This document shows, piece after piece, positions 17,226 to 25,850 of a stretch of 32,826 bases of DNA. Position 1 is the stretch's first letter. The number at the start of each line of letters is the position of its first letter. Source of the DNA: an uncultured bacterium (lineage in GTDB: Bacteria; Hydrogenedentota; Hydrogenedentia; Hydrogenedentales; Hydrogenedentaceae). The DNA lies in assembly GCA_937124615.1 (NCBI GenBank), contig CAKZKR010000046.1:1-32826 (forward strand), read 5' to 3'. A program made the translations under genes and the position numbers. Below the pieces are notes generated by a model. That model worked only from the letters and a program-made list of their open reading frames with translations, was not told the DNA's origin and ran no database searches.

Positions 17226-18017
17226 ATGAATATGTATTTTTTATATATTGCTTTATTATTAGGAACGATGGGAAATATATATGACCAGTCTTTTAGAGAA
17301 GGGAATGACGCTTATTATAAGAAAGATTTCCAGACTGCAATTCATAAATATGAAAAACTAATTGAATCAGGCATAGAACATCCTGTGCTTTTTTATAATT
17401 TAGGGAATGCATATTATCATTTTGGGAAAAAAGGGCTGGCAATTGCTAACTATGAACGGACGCTTGAGTTAAATCCGTCTTTTAAACCAGCACAGGATAA
17501 TTTAAATAAGGTACTAAACGAGACAAAACGGAAATTGGCAATTCCCGGAGAACCTTTGTGGTTAAAATATCTTTTTATTTGGCATTATGGGATGCTTATA
17601 AAATGGACATGGACAATTAGCCTCTCATTCTGGGTGTTTGGATGGGTTATGATTGCATTTTTTATGTGGGCAAAGGAAAAATATAGAAAAGGGATGTTGA
17701 TAATAGGAACGCTTTCTATTATTCTGGGACTCGTATTTTTTGTATCTGCTTTAATCAAGATGAATGCACAACCTTTAGGAGTTATTATAGCCCCGGAATG
17801 TTTCGTTCATATAACTCCATCTGATAATAGTCCTTCTCGATTTGAATTGTATGAGGGAGACCGTGTTCGTATAGAACGGGAAGAGAATACCTGGACATTA
17901 ATTTCAACCGTAGATAATGAGAGGGGCTGGATAAAAAATGGTGATATTTTTGTCTGGAAACCTCCTTATCGTAGCATTGAACTTAAAACAAACCCTGAAC
18001 AGAAAGTGTCGTCTTGA
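17226..18017 (+). CDS. batE: BatE: TPR, membrane and SH3-like domains
   Basis: The 263-residue protein opens with a hydrophobic N-terminus. TPR repeats follow (about 20-95, with FREGNDAYYKKDFQTAIHKY and FYNLGNAYYHFGKKGLAIANYERTLELNP), then two membrane helices (about 124-148 and 157-176). A C-terminal bacterial SH3-like domain (about 184-250) includes VRIEREENTWTLIST and GWIKNGDI. This order is that of BatE. A GGAG element precedes the ATG. The stop overlaps the next gene's TTG start as TTGA, joining the Bat cluster to glnD by translational coupling. The SH3-like domain would lie outside the inner membrane and could contact peptidoglycan or partner proteins, an inference from domain type. Confidence 0.9.
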   Translation: MNMYFLYIALLLGTMGNIYDQSFREGNDAYYKKDFQTAIHKYEKLIESGIEHPVLFYNLGNAYYHFGKKGLAIANYERTLELNPSFKPAQDNLNKVLNETKRKLAIPGEPLWLKYLFIWHYGMLIKWTWTISLSFWVFGWVMIAFFMWAKEKYRKGMLIIGTLSIILGLVFFVSALIKMNAQPLGVIIAPECFVHITPSDNSPSRFELYEGDRVRIEREENTWTLISTVDNERGWIKNGDIFVWKPPYRSIELKTNPEQKVSS

Positions 18018-20734
18018 AAAATTTTGTCGAATTACTACAAAGTATCTCATTATCCCCACAAGATGGAATTTCCCGTGATGAATTTTTATCTTCTGCAAAA
18101 AAATATTATAAGCAGAGCTGGGAGGAAATCTATCAAAATCATAGACGAGGATATTCAGGGAGACAAATACTTAAACAATTGAGTGAAACTGCAGATATTC
18201 TAATAGAAGGGGTGTTTTTGTATGCTTTATATGATTGTAATATAAATAGGGACATATTTAACAAAATTTCTTTGTGTGCTTTAGGTGGGTATGGGCGTAG
18301 AGAATTATCTCCCCATTCGGACTGCGATTTATGTTTTTTACATGAGGAAGAAATTGGTAATTCTGTATTGGAACCATTGATACAAAGTTTTACAACCATA
18401 TTATGGGATTTGGGGCTTCATGTAAGTATTTCTATCTACACTGTTCCTGAAGCCATACAGATTATTGAAGAAGACCCAAAAACATATACTTCTTATTTAC
18501 ATATTCGGAATATCCTGGGTCAGTCATTATTATCAGAAGAGTTAAAAAAAGGATTAAAAGGAATATCACAGAATGCCAGGGCAAAAGTATACGATATTAT
18601 ATTTCAACGAATAGGGAATGCCTTTTCACAATCGGGAAAAGATTTGTTTTCACATGAGCCGGATATAAAGGAAAATGCGGGGGGCTTGCGGGATTACCAT
18701 GCTACTTTATGGCTTTTGGGATTGGATAATAACTTCGGTTCTAATCTTGAGGATTTGGAAAGAAGCGGTTTTGTTGAAAACAACACCTATCTTTCAATAG
18801 TAGATAGTCTTGATTTCCTTTGGAAAATTCGAAACGAACTGCATTTTGTGAAAAATAAAAGTTGGGATTTACTTACGGTCGAGATGCAATATCATATATC
18901 TCAAATGTTTAATTATGGCGATCTACCGGATGATGCCATAGAAAGATTTATGGAAGATTTTTACTCATCTGCTATGAAGATACGACTATTTTTTGAATAT
19001 GTGGCCCATAAAGTAGAACAGAAAAATTTTCCAAAGACCTCACTTGAGATTTCTTCTTCAAATATTGACGAAAAATCAAGTTATATTTTGTACAATGGTT
19101 ATCTGGCACCGATAATTGATGATACAAATTGGTTTGCAGAAAACCCTGTGCGTATTATGGAACTGTTCTGGGAAGTCTCGCGGAGAAAAGTGCCAATAGG
19201 CTATACCATCCAACACTGGATTCAACAGAACTTAGATTTAATTAATGATAGTTTTTGTAATAATGAGGTTGTTAGCAAATATTTACTTTCGATATGTAGC
19301 AAACCTTTTTCTGCTGGTTTTACTTTTAGAGAGATGGAAAAATTAGGAGTTCTTTCAAAATATCTACCAGAATTTGGATCGATTCAGGGGATTGTCCGAT
19401 ATAAAGATTTTCACAGTTATCCTGTAAATGAACATATTTTAAGGGCGGTTGAATCATTGGAAACCATTCCCCGTTTATCAGGTTCTGTCGGAGATATATT
19501 CAGAAAGGTATTAAAGGAAATAGAACAGCCTCAATTTTTGGTACTATCCATCCTTTTGCATGACCTCGGTAAAGTGGAGGGAGAAAGTCATATAGAAGCG
19601 GGAGTTCATATTGCGAGGACTATTTGCGATAGATTAGGGCTTAACGATGAGGAGTCCGACCATGTAGCTTTTCTTGTTAAAAATCACCAACTTATGGTAA
19701 ATGTTGCATTATACCGAGATATTGATGATGTGGATGTCGTTCAGGCTTTTGCGTCAGAAGTAAAAATGGAGGAGTTTCTCAAAGAATTACTAATAATAAG
19801 TTATGCAGACCTGTTTGCAGTAGGTCCTAATGTCTGGAACGAATGGAAGGGTTCATTATTAGTTAATCTTTACTTCAAGACGATTCGAATGCTACGAAAA
19901 GAATTTACAAAAGATTTAACAGAGGAAGAAGCCCTTGTAGAAAAGATAGAGCAAATACTCGAAAAAGTACCACAAAGAAACCGTTCCGAATTAGAATATC
20001 ACCTGAATTCGATGGGATCTGGATACCTGGATGCGTTTACACCTGATGAAATTATTATTCATTTAGATTGTTTGGAAGAAGCCATTGATAAGGGATTAGC
20101 GGTGCGCTGTTGGTCAAATGAGAATATAGGTATGAGCCATTTAGTTGTTGCTACGCGAGATAAACAAGGTTTATTTGCTCAGATTGCAGGATGTTTTGCC
20201 TCACAACTTATTGATATTTACAGTGCATCTCTTTATACCCGTGAAGATGGATGGGTAGTGGATTACTTTCTTGTCCGTGACGCTCCTCAACATAGACCTC
20301 TTACAGAAGGACAAATTATAGCACTGGAAAAAACATTAAAATCGGTTATCCTTGATGGGAAAGATGTTCAGATGCTTGTTGACAAAACAAAAACAAAGTT
20401 GTTTGCACTAAAAAAATCTTTAGCACCTGTGCAAACATATATTCGCTTTGACAATGATTCTTCCAATAAACATACAGTTATCGATATAGAAACAGGAGAC
20501 CGAACGGGTTTATTGTATGATATAGCTTCAGCACTGTTTATTATGGGATTGAATATTTATAAAGCACGAATTAATACAGGTGCTTATCGGGTCCGCGACT
20601 CTTTTTATGTCCAATTTCGTGATAATAAAATAACCCATAGGATTTTACAATCCGCCATTCGGGCTGGATTGTTGGAGTCTATTGATGCGCAAAATATTAA
20701 ACAGGAGAAAAAAAATGATGAACCAAATTTATAG
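18014..20734 (+). CDS. glnD: Bifunctional PII uridylyltransferase / uridylyl-removing enzyme
   Basis: GlnD senses glutamine and adds or removes UMP on PII proteins, controlling glutamine synthetase and nitrogen regulation. The 906-residue length is normal. Visible domains: nucleotidyltransferase motif GGYGRRELSPHSDCDL (91-106) with both catalytic Asp residues; a helical middle; the HD domain with HDLGK and HIEAGVHIARTICDRLG in the C-terminal half, for UMP removal; and two ACT domains in the last 210 residues (LVVATRDKQGLFAQIAG; TVIDIETGDRTGLLYDIASAL). It starts with TTG, overlapping the batE stop by 4 nt, and no better start lies nearby. No PII gene (glnB) or glutamine synthetase gene is in the window. 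Its position inside a Bat operon is unusual. A simpler DUF294-type protein is excluded by the HD and ACT domains. Confidence 0.95.
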   Translation: MKNFVELLQSISLSPQDGISRDEFLSSAKKYYKQSWEEIYQNHRRGYSGRQILKQLSETADILIEGVFLYALYDCNINRDIFNKISLCALGGYGRRELSPHSDCDLCFLHEEEIGNSVLEPLIQSFTTILWDLGLHVSISIYTVPEAIQIIEEDPKTYTSYLHIRNILGQSLLSEELKKGLKGISQNARAKVYDIIFQRIGNAFSQSGKDLFSHEPDIKENAGGLRDYHATLWLLGLDNNFGSNLEDLERSGFVENNTYLSIVDSLDFLWKIRNELHFVKNKSWDLLTVEMQYHISQMFNYGDLPDDAIERFMEDFYSSAMKIRLFFEYVAHKVEQKNFPKTSLEISSSNIDEKSSYILYNGYLAPIIDDTNWFAENPVRIMELFWEVSRRKVPIGYTIQHWIQQNLDLINDSFCNNEVVSKYLLSICSKPFSAGFTFREMEKLGVLSKYLPEFGSIQGIVRYKDFHSYPVNEHILRAVESLETIPRLSGSVGDIFRKVLKEIEQPQFLVLSILLHDLGKVEGESHIEAGVHIARTICDRLGLNDEESDHVAFLVKNHQLMVNVALYRDIDDVDVVQAFASEVKMEEFLKELLIISYADLFAVGPNVWNEWKGSLLVNLYFKTIRMLRKEFTKDLTEEEALVEKIEQILEKVPQRNRSELEYHLNSMGSGYLDAFTPDEIIIHLDCLEEAIDKGLAVRCWSNENIGMSHLVVATRDKQGLFAQIAGCFASQLIDIYSASLYTREDGWVVDYFLVRDAPQHRPLTEGQIIALEKTLKSVILDGKDVQMLVDKTKTKLFALKKSLAPVQTYIRFDNDSSNKHTVIDIETGDRTGLLYDIASALFIMGLNIYKARINTGAYRVRDSFYVQFRDNKITHRILQSAIRAGLLESIDAQNIKQEKKNDEPNL
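20703..20707 (+). promoter_or_regulatory. Shine-Dalgarno deciding the htrA start
   Basis: AGGAG lies inside the end of glnD, 7 nt before the ATG at 20715. It favours this start over the in-frame ATG at 20682, which has no comparable element, and indicates coupled translation of htrA with glnD. Confidence 0.6.
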
Positions 20735-22142
20735 ACTTACAAGGATTCTCTCAATGGTAACATTAACCCTTTTAATTACATTCATTTCTTATTGTGATAT
20801 TCTTGAAGAGATAGAAAAAAAGTTTATTGAAATACATGAAAAAGTGGGGCGTTCGGTAGTGAACATTGAACGAGAATCACAAATTAGTGCAGTTCCAATA
20901 AATAGGGAAGAATTGTTTAAACAGTTTGGCTTACCCCTACCGGAAGACAAAGGGATGCCCCCTTCTCCAAAAAAAGAACAAAAACAAAAGGTTACGGGGA
21001 CAGGATCCGGTTTTGTTTATTCCAAAGAAGGATATATCATAACAAATAACCATGTCATTGAGGATGCAGATAAAATTACGGTTAAGACAGTTTCCGGAAA
21101 AAAATATCCTGCCAAAGTTATTGGAGCCGATTCGGAATCAGACCTTGCTGTTATTAAGATTGAGCCTGATGAAGAACTAATTCCGGTGGTTTTAGGGGAT
21201 TCAGACCAGTTGAAGGTGGGACAATTCGTCGCAGCGATTGGAAGTGCTCGTGGTTTAGAAGGGTCGGTTTCGTTTGGACATGTCAGTGCCTTGGGTAGAG
21301 AAAACCTTAGAGAATTACAACTTCAAGGACTTACCTTTCAACACTTAATACAAACAGATGCAGGCATCAATCTCGGTAATAGTGGTGGTCCTTTGACAAA
21401 TATCAAAGGTGAGGTAATCGGTATTAATGTGGCGCTAATGTTAGGAGCGAATAGAATTGGATTTGCTATCCCAATAAACACTGCGAAACAGGTAATTCCA
21501 CAATTAATACAAGGGGGTAAAGTTATAAGAGGCTATTTAGGTGTTGCCGTTACAGATGTAGAACGATATGGCGAAGCGTTGAATTTGCCGGACAGATCAG
21601 GGGCATTTGTAAAAAAGGTTCAGGAAGGGACACCCGCAGATAAAGCAGGAATCAAAATATATGATGTTGTTTTGAAGGTGAATGAACACGAAATACAAAC
21701 GGCTCAGGATTTGGTAAATACCGTCTCCTCATATACTCCGGGGACTTCCGTGATTCTGGAAATATGGAGAGATGAAAATAAGATAACATTACCAGTTATA
21801 TTAGGCGAAAGAAATTTGCAAATTGTACAAAAACCACAAGAAAAGATATCGTTTATGGGTATGACTTTTAACGAATTAGATACCAGTATCAGAGAAAAAT
21901 GGGGACTTTCCTCCGATAGTAAAGGAGTTATAATAGAAAACATTGAAACAGGAAGCCCTGCAGAAGAGGCAGGGCTGTTACCCGGTGATATTATTATAGA
22001 AGTTCAACGGAAAACAATAAGTAATATAGAGGAGTTATTGTCGATTCTTACAGACCTGTCCAACACCAGTAAACCTATTATGATTCGTTACAAACGCGGT
22101 AAACAAGACCCTGATATTACAATTATTGATGTAAATCAATAG
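20715..22142 (+). CDS. htrA: HtrA/DegP-family periplasmic serine protease with two PDZ domains
   Basis: This is an envelope quality-control protease of about 475 residues, which degrades or refolds damaged exported proteins. Counted from the ATG at 20715 it has a signal peptide (ILSMVTLTLLITFISY), then the trypsin-like domain with a complete triad: H113 in TNNHV, D143 in ESDLAVIK and S223 in GNSGGP. PDZ1 begins at RGYLGVAV and PDZ2 at FMGMTFNEL, with the LLPGDIIIEVQ carboxylate loop. The gene overlaps glnD by 20 nt, so it is probably the last gene of the Bat-glnD transcript. The next gene converges on it from the minus strand, with stops 23 bp apart. Co-transcription suggests that proteolysis is tied to Bat complex function, an inference from position. 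Confidence 0.94.
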   Translation: MMNQIYRLTRILSMVTLTLLITFISYCDILEEIEKKFIEIHEKVGRSVVNIERESQISAVPINREELFKQFGLPLPEDKGMPPSPKKEQKQKVTGTGSGFVYSKEGYIITNNHVIEDADKITVKTVSGKKYPAKVIGADSESDLAVIKIEPDEELIPVVLGDSDQLKVGQFVAAIGSARGLEGSVSFGHVSALGRENLRELQLQGLTFQHLIQTDAGINLGNSGGPLTNIKGEVIGINVALMLGANRIGFAIPINTAKQVIPQLIQGGKVIRGYLGVAVTDVERYGEALNLPDRSGAFVKKVQEGTPADKAGIKIYDVVLKVNEHEIQTAQDLVNTVSSYTPGTSVILEIWRDENKITLPVILGERNLQIVQKPQEKISFMGMTFNELDTSIREKWGLSSDSKGVIIENIETGSPAEEAGLLPGDIIIEVQRKTISNIEELLSILTDLSNTSKPIMIRYKRGKQDPDITIIDVNQ

Positions 22143-22165
22143 TGTTCTCCATATCTTCATAGTAA

Positions 22166-23116
22166 TTATCGGGATACGGCTATTTCGTAAGTGGTTCGGA
22201 AGAAGGACTGGGGATTTCCGTTTTTGGGTCCCTTAGCAAGACATTCAACAATGTATTTTTTTTCTGCATTGAATTTGAGGGTGATTATATTTGTGTCCTC
22301 TTTTTGGATAACACCATCCACCTTCCATGTATAGGAAGAATATCCTTCTGCAGATTGTAACTTAATGGGTTGTTTTATACGAGTTTGATAAGGAATAGGG
22401 TCATAAGAGATTACTTTTGTTGTGGTACTTGCTTTTCCTAATAGGATATCCGTATCTTTTTCTTCGACCTCAATAGTGTAGTCCCCCGGTTCTGGAAATG
22501 TAAAAACAAAAGACGATTCTCCTTCTCCTTGTTTGATAACTTTGTTGTTGACTTTCCATACATATAAAAGTTCAGCATTTTTTTCAAGATGAATTTCTAT
22601 AGTTTGTCCTTCATAATAAAGCGGCGATATTTCTAATTTAATATCAACTTTATGAATAGGAGTTACGAGACCCAATCGTTTTTTTAATTCGTCTACGGTT
22701 ATCCCCTCATTTTTGGCTCGGTTTTCTAGAGTATCAGGTAATTTGTCTAATGGAGCATAAACAGAGACAAGACACTTACCAAAAGAGGTTTCAATGATCA
22801 AATCATAAGTTCCTGTCTCAAGTAGTGCAGGAGTAACAACGATAGTCTCACCCGTTTGTTTTAGATTAATCATGTGGTTATATTTATTATTACCTGCTAA
22901 AAAAGACCAATTTTTGATATGTTCTTTTTTTAATATTTGATTCTTGTAAAATATCTTAATCGTTACGGCTTGATTTAGATCGTGAAATGTAATTTCATCA
23001 GGAGTAACCCGTAAATCAGGATTTTGGGTATTGGCAAAAGTATGTGAAGGATACAGTAATGAAAAGACAATTGCACTTATTATTACAAGTGATTTAAAAT
23101 TAATGAACGGGAACAT
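22166..23116 (-). CDS. Secreted protein with PKD/Ig-like repeats, function unknown
   Basis: This protein of about 316 residues carries a signal peptide (FKSLVIISAIVFSLLYPSHTFA). The rest is beta-rich and seems to hold Ig- or PKD-like domains. The second and third share a pattern: LLYVWKVNNKVIKQGEGES with FTFPEPGDYTIEV, and SSYTWKVDGVIQKEDTNI with LKFNAEKKYIVEC. A helical linker around ENRAKNEGITVDELKKRLG divides the first domain from the others. No catalytic motif is visible. It probably acts as a periplasmic or surface binding or structural protein. The ATG at 23116 has a TCCTTT complement (AAAGGA) 8 nt upstream on the minus strand, so it is preferred over the TTG two codons earlier. It is transcribed alone and divergently from mnmG. 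Confidence 0.7.
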   Translation of the reverse strand: MFPFINFKSLVIISAIVFSLLYPSHTFANTQNPDLRVTPDEITFHDLNQAVTIKIFYKNQILKKEHIKNWSFLAGNNKYNHMINLKQTGETIVVTPALLETGTYDLIIETSFGKCLVSVYAPLDKLPDTLENRAKNEGITVDELKKRLGLVTPIHKVDIKLEISPLYYEGQTIEIHLEKNAELLYVWKVNNKVIKQGEGESSFVFTFPEPGDYTIEVEEKDTDILLGKASTTTKVISYDPIPYQTRIKQPIKLQSAEGYSSYTWKVDGVIQKEDTNIITLKFNAEKKYIVECLAKGPKNGNPQSFFRTTYEIAVSR

Positions 23117-23124
23117 ATTCAAAA

Positions 23125-23130
23125 TCCTTT
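23125..23130 (-). promoter_or_regulatory. Shine-Dalgarno deciding the start of the PKD/Ig-like protein
   Basis: AAAGGA on the minus strand, 8 nt before the ATG at 23116. The TTG start at 23122 would have only 2 nt of spacing, so the ATG is preferred. Confidence 0.5.
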
Positions 23131-23259
23131 ACCTTATCTTGAGTTTATTTTTAGTTTTTTATTTATGATTTGTAACTATATTGATTTTAACAGAATAAGT
23201 AAATGTTTTATATTATTAATACACTCTATGAAAACAATATGATGACGAAATAGGTAAGT

Positions 23260-25137
23260 ATGGAAACTCGTGATTTTGATATTATCGTAGTAGGTGGTGG
23301 TCATGCAGGGATAGAATCTGCATTGGGAGGAGCCCGTTTGGGATATAAAACAATATTGATTACCCTTCAAATTGATAATATCGGTAAGATGTCTTGCAAT
23401 CCTGCAATAGGTGGTGTCGCTAAAGGACAACTAGTTAGAGAGATTGATGCATTGGGGGGGGAAATGGGACGGTGTATTGATAGGACAGGAATACAATTTA
23501 AAATGTTGAATCGTTCCAAAGGACCTGCAGTACACTCCCCCAGGGCCCAGGCAGACCGCTTTTTGTATCAGTGGGATATGAAGAGAGTATGTGAATTGCA
23601 GGAAAATTTATATCTTAAACAGGGTGAAGTAGCGGAAATATGTGTTCACAATGGATGTGTTTATGGGGTTAAATTAACTACAGGGGAGGAGATTACAGGA
23701 AAGGCTGTTATTGTCTGTACAGGAACATTTCTGGCGGGTTTACTTCATTTTGGGATGCAGTCTGTTACTGGAGGTAGGGCTGGAGACCCTTCTGCTAGTC
23801 ATTTGAGTGAGTGTTACCGCAAATTAGGCTTTGTTGTAGAGAGATTAAAGACAGGTACATGTGCTCGTATACATAAAAGGGGTATATGTTTTGATGGATT
23901 GGAAGAACAAAAAGGAGATGAAGACCCTCGACCGTTTTCTTTTTCAACACCTATTGATGGTTTTTATCCTAATAAAATATCATGTTGGATTACTTATACA
24001 AATGAAAAAACACATGAGATTATCCGCAATAGTTTGAATCGTTCTCCGTTATATTCGGGGAGGATTTCAGGTATAGGTCCTCGTTATTGTCCCAGTATCG
24101 AAGACAAAGTTGTTAAATTCCCGGATAAAACAAGCCATCATATTTTTTTAGAACCCGAAGGAGTAAATACGGTTGAGGTATATGTTAACGGATTGTCGAC
24201 AAGTTTACCGGAAGATGTACAATTAGCCATGTTGCATTCTATAAAGGGGCTTGAACATGCAGAGATTATTAGGCCGGGTTATGCAGTCGAATACGATTTT
24301 ATTCCTCCAACGCAGTTAAAACTAAATCTGGAAACAAAGTTAATAAAGGGTCTTTTCCATGCAGGGCAGATTAATGGGACTTCAGGTTATGAAGAGGCCG
24401 GGGGGCAGGGTATTTATGCATTATTGAATGCAGTTCGTTATATAGAGGGGAGAGAGCCGTTGATTATCGGAAGGCATGAAGCCTATATAGGTGTAATGGT
24501 GGATGATATTGTAACACGAGGGGTGAAAGAGCCGTATCGACTTTTTACTTCGAGAGCGGAATATCGCCTTCATTTACGACATGATAACGCGGATATACGT
24601 CTTGCCCACTACGGTTTTGGAAATGATACGGTGATAGAAAAAGCAAGAAGAAAACAGGAAGAAGCCAGTAAAGAGGTAGAACGGCTGGAAAAACTTGTTA
24701 TTGTACCCAATCAACAAATTAATGAATGGTTAAATTCAATAGGAGAACCTCCTTTGAATCATCCATCTACGGGGTCGGTTTTGATACGGAGGCCCAGAAT
24801 TTCTATTCAGGATTTTTACCGGTTTTTCCCTAAAGAAAAACCAATTTCTAAAGAGGCAGAAGAACTGGCTGAGATTCTTATTAAGTATCATGGGTATTTT
24901 GAACGAGAAGAAAAAATGGTCGAAAAATTTAAACGCTCAGAAAATATACCAATTCCATCAGACCTGGATTATGATGCGATTGAAGGACTTCCACGAGAAA
25001 GCAAACAACGCCTGAAAGAAGTAAAACCTGAAAATTTAGGACAGGCCTCTCGCATACCGGGAATCCGTTCATCCGATTTAATGATACTCCATTTGTGTAT
25101 AGAACGGGATAATATGATACGAGCAGATCGTTTATAA
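23260..25137 (+). CDS. mnmG: tRNA uridine-5-carboxymethylaminomethyl modification enzyme MnmG (GidA)
   Basis: MnmG, with MnmE, modifies the wobble uridine (U34) of several tRNAs; it uses FAD, and MnmE uses GTP and methylenetetrahydrofolate. The 625-residue length is normal. The N-terminal dinucleotide motif [10 protein letters not shown] (10-19) is followed by the MnmG signatures [25 protein letters not shown] (split here as SCNPAIGG and [12 protein letters not shown]), [18 protein letters not shown] and, further on, [18 protein letters not shown]. The C-terminal helical domain ends with [11 protein letters not shown], the usual MnmE-interaction region. mnmE is not in the window. An AGG element 5 nt before the ATG serves as Shine-Dalgarno. 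A possible promoter with TATATT at 23209-23214 and TTTAAC at 23186-23191 (17-bp spacing) lies upstream. The next gene converges, with only 9 bp between stops. Confidence 0.97.
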   Translation: METRDFDIIVVGGGHAGIESALGGARLGYKTILITLQIDNIGKMSCNPAIGGVAKGQLVREIDALGGEMGRCIDRTGIQFKMLNRSKGPAVHSPRAQADRFLYQWDMKRVCELQENLYLKQGEVAEICVHNGCVYGVKLTTGEEITGKAVIVCTGTFLAGLLHFGMQSVTGGRAGDPSASHLSECYRKLGFVVERLKTGTCARIHKRGICFDGLEEQKGDEDPRPFSFSTPIDGFYPNKISCWITYTNEKTHEIIRNSLNRSPLYSGRISGIGPRYCPSIEDKVVKFPDKTSHHIFLEPEGVNTVEVYVNGLSTSLPEDVQLAMLHSIKGLEHAEIIRPGYAVEYDFIPPTQLKLNLETKLIKGLFHAGQINGTSGYEEAGGQGIYALLNAVRYIEGREPLIIGRHEAYIGVMVDDIVTRGVKEPYRLFTSRAEYRLHLRHDNADIRLAHYGFGNDTVIEKARRKQEEASKEVERLEKLVIVPNQQINEWLNSIGEPPLNHPSTGSVLIRRPRISIQDFYRFFPKEKPISKEAEELAEILIKYHGYFEREEKMVEKFKRSENIPIPSDLDYDAIEGLPRESKQRLKEVKPENLGQASRIPGIRSSDLMILHLCIERDNMIRADRL

Positions 25138-25146
25138 GAGAGCTAT

Positions 25147-25740
25147 CTATTTTTCGACTTTATTTCGATAAAGTTCAGGTTTGATGATGTTTCTCATACA
25201 AGTCTTATCAAGGTTTCCATCGAGAAATGTATCTATTGAATTGATTATATTTTCAGAATTTGTAAAAATCTCCGGAAAATTGATTTCTAATACTTTTAGA
25301 TTTGGGTTTTGATATAGTATTTTTTTTACTTGATAAATATGTTTTTCGAAAACAAGTTGTAAATGATGCTTATCAATAGAAAATGATAGTGTTTGTGTCT
25401 TTCCTGTCTCCATGGCCATTTTTTCTTGTGATGTTATTATTTCAGGGATTGGTCTGTTTAGAAAAATTATTTTTGTAGGGAAATATATTGTTAGTTTTGC
25501 TAAAATTGGAGAAATAATTTTAACCGCATAACCTGTATATTTTTCTAACCATGATATATCTAATGTTTTGCTCAATTTATTGATAGGTTGATATTCAAAA
25601 TAGCCATTAGGGTTATGTTTATCTGGTGAGCGAGTGGAATCCTGAAGAACAGGGATACCTCCTTTGCTTAACATTTGCATAACCAGAGAGGTCCCGGAAC
25701 GGGGTAATCCCGATACTATGATTAAATAGTTTCTCAGCAT
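25147..25740 (-). CDS. Sulfotransferase-like P-loop protein
   Basis: This protein of about 197 residues opens with the PAPS-binding P-loop of sulfotransferases (VSGLPRSGTSLVMQML, near residues 9-24). It continues with DSTRSPDKHNPNGYFEYQPI, a segment seen in bacterial sulfotransferase-family proteins of the short GLPRSGTS class. A second conserved region, IIFLNRPIPEIITSQEKMA, resembles the 3'-phosphate-binding motif with its Arg and Ser. It probably transfers or binds a sulfo group from PAPS, substrate unknown. Start: the ATG at 25740 puts the P-loop close to the N-terminus as in relatives; a TTG at 25788 would add 16 residues. No clear Shine-Dalgarno lies before either. It is a lone minus-strand gene between mnmG and an htrA-like gene, so neighbours give no clue to the acceptor. 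Sulfation of a surface glycan or glycolipid is possible. Confidence 0.8.
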   Translation of the reverse strand: MLRNYLIIVSGLPRSGTSLVMQMLSKGGIPVLQDSTRSPDKHNPNGYFEYQPINKLSKTLDISWLEKYTGYAVKIISPILAKLTIYFPTKIIFLNRPIPEIITSQEKMAMETGKTQTLSFSIDKHHLQLVFEKHIYQVKKILYQNPNLKVLEINFPEIFTNSENIINSIDTFLDGNLDKTCMRNIIKPELYRNKVEK

Positions 25741-25850
25741 TGGTTGTGTCAGATAGATAGTTTTTCGATAAGATTTTAATTCCAACAATAAAAATAAGTG
25801 AATACTTTTATATAATATAGTGTTTATGTAATCAATTATAGGAAAGAATT

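Noticed and set aside
18014-20734. DUF294-type nucleotidyltransferase in place of GlnD
   Set aside because: The HD domain and two C-terminal ACT domains are present, and the length matches GlnD.
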